DNA of 14,543 bases, taken from assembly GCA_028289505.1 (NCBI GenBank), contig JANQPK010000224.1, positions 1-14,543 of the forward strand, written 5' to 3'. Both the position numbers and the translations under genes were made by a program. The stretch's first letter is position 1. Each line of letters opens with the position of its first letter. The notes below the pieces were generated by a model. It searched no databases. It was not told where the DNA came from and saw nothing but the letters and a program-made list of their open reading frames with translations. Below, piece by piece: positions 13,760 to 14,543 of the stretch. The stretch comes from Cyclobacteriaceae bacterium. GTDB taxonomy: Bacteria; Bacteroidota; Bacteroidia; Cytophagales; Cyclobacteriaceae.

Positions 13760-14543
13760 TAGCTTTGGTTTTTTGCACTGAGTGGAAATGTAATAACTGG
13801 CAATAAGGAGTGATTGGCAATATCTTCGCTAAGGCTACCGGTCAACAGGTGACTAATACCAGTGCGTCCGTGTGTGGCCATTGCTATGGCATCAGCATTT
13901 TGATCTTCTGCAAAATGGACGATGCCTTCCTCCTCGGTTATATCACTATAGATATTGATGGTGTAGTCCTCAATCTGATGTTCCTCAATAAACTCGTTAA
14001 GTGAATTGGCCACATTTCGTTCTACCAGAAAATTTCCGGGAGTATTAATCGTAACCAGGTGCACCTTGGCCTTAAAAAGCTCCTGGATTTCCTTTAACTG
14101 ATCCGCCAAATATCCATTCTCCCCAAAATAACTAATGGCAAATACGATATCATCTATACTATCCAGATCGACTGCTTTTTTCAAGGTAACCACGGGGCAA
14201 CTGGCATTTCTGATTACCTTTTCGGTATTACTGCCTACCATTACTTCATCTAGCCCTGAGATACCCTGAGTTCCCATGACAATCAAGTTGTAATCCTCAC
14301 TTTTGATTAGGGTGGAAATATGCTTAAATGGATTGCCGATTTTAACTTTAAAAGTGGTGTCTATTCCCTGTTGGGCCATGTCATTGGCAGTGGTTTGAAG
14401 TTTCGCTTTTACTTTCTCTATTAACCTGAGAACGAACACATTTTCCATTTGGTCATGAGAGCCCCCTGTTACAGGGGTAATATATTGCGACCCGGGTTGC
14501 TCAACAATATGTAAAAGCTGAACGGACATACCATTTTTAAGAG
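13759..14543 (-). CDS. tandem universal stress protein (UspA family), 5' end cut by window
   Basis: This cytoplasmic protein carries two UspA domains in tandem. The frame stays open beyond the Met at 14529 to the window edge (Leu-Lys-Asn-Gly before it) and the first domain begins in mid-fold at VQLLHIVE, so the true start lies beyond 14543. Counting from that Met, the first domain (to about 117) has a complete nucleotide-binding signature G-x2-G-x9-GS (Gly86, Gly89, Gly99, Ser100). The second domain (about 122-250) ends with ATHGRTGISHLLTGS, where Ala replaces the first Gly, and its first strand lacks the usual Asp, so it may not bind ATP. The 1-base overlap with the downstream PII-like gene indicates translational coupling. 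The family is induced by starvation and other stresses; the client or signal is not evident. Confidence 0.92.
   Translation of the reverse strand, partial: LKNGMSVQLLHIVEQPGSQYITPVTGGSHDQMENVFVLRLIEKVKAKLQTTANDMAQQGIDTTFKVKIGNPFKHISTLIKSEDYNLIVMGTQGISGLDEVMVGSNTEKVIRNASCPVVTLKKAVDLDSIDDIVFAISYFGENGYLADQLKEIQELFKAKVHLVTINTPGNFLVERNVANSLNEFIEEHQIEDYTINIYSDITEEEGIVHFAEDQNADAIAMATHGRTGISHLLTGSLSEDIANHSLLPVITFPLSAKNQS

Overview
The window looks like ordinary chromosome of a Bacteroidota bacterium, probably a marine or environmental member of Cytophagales or Flavobacteriales (finer placement is not possible from sequence alone). The clues are moderate GC, almost no Shine-Dalgarno sequences before starts, a possible Bacteroidota-type -7 box (TAnnTTTG), several Cys-terminated lipoprotein signals, a phosphoenolpyruvate carboxylase with Bacteroidota-like motif variants, and intergenic spacers built of degenerate short words. 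Twelve protein genes are present; two are cut by the window ends. I see no rRNA, tRNA, CRISPR array, insertion sequence or prophage gene.

Region 1 (1-4717, plus strand): the end of an Fe(III)-type ABC permease, its ATPase (GTG start, 1-base overlap), a large PhoD-like metallophosphatase lipoprotein, and a CPBP/CAAX intramembrane protease whose probable TTG start overlaps the phosphatase stop. Region 2 (4819-7590, plus): phosphoenolpyruvate carboxylase (ppc), the anaplerotic oxaloacetate-forming enzyme. Region 3 (7667-10832, minus): a quinoprotein dehydrogenase with an inserted cytochrome c domain, followed 16 bases later by a CNNM/DUF21 membrane protein; this pair converges on ppc. Region 4 (11119-13410, plus): an exported YdjC/ChbG-like deacetylase lipoprotein, an aldo/keto reductase and a small eRF1-domain-3-like protein. 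Region 5 (13445 to the window end, minus): a tandem universal stress protein cut by the window edge, overlapping by one base a downstream 104-residue protein with a predicted PII/ferredoxin-like fold.

The genes are mostly housekeeping or accessory metabolism (metal uptake, phosphoester hydrolysis, anaplerosis, periplasmic sugar or alcohol oxidation, glycan deacetylation, stress response), and I see no single dedicated new system. The most unusual structure is non-coding: the ppc/CNNM spacer reads as twelve consecutive 7-base words beginning right after the ppc stop codon, and the spacer between the divergent dehydrogenase and deacetylase genes holds two more 7-base arrays with different consensus words. 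Second-tier points are two substitutions in ppc (Lys for a PEP-binding Arg, Asn for an aspartate-binding Lys) and the stress protein/PII-like pair.
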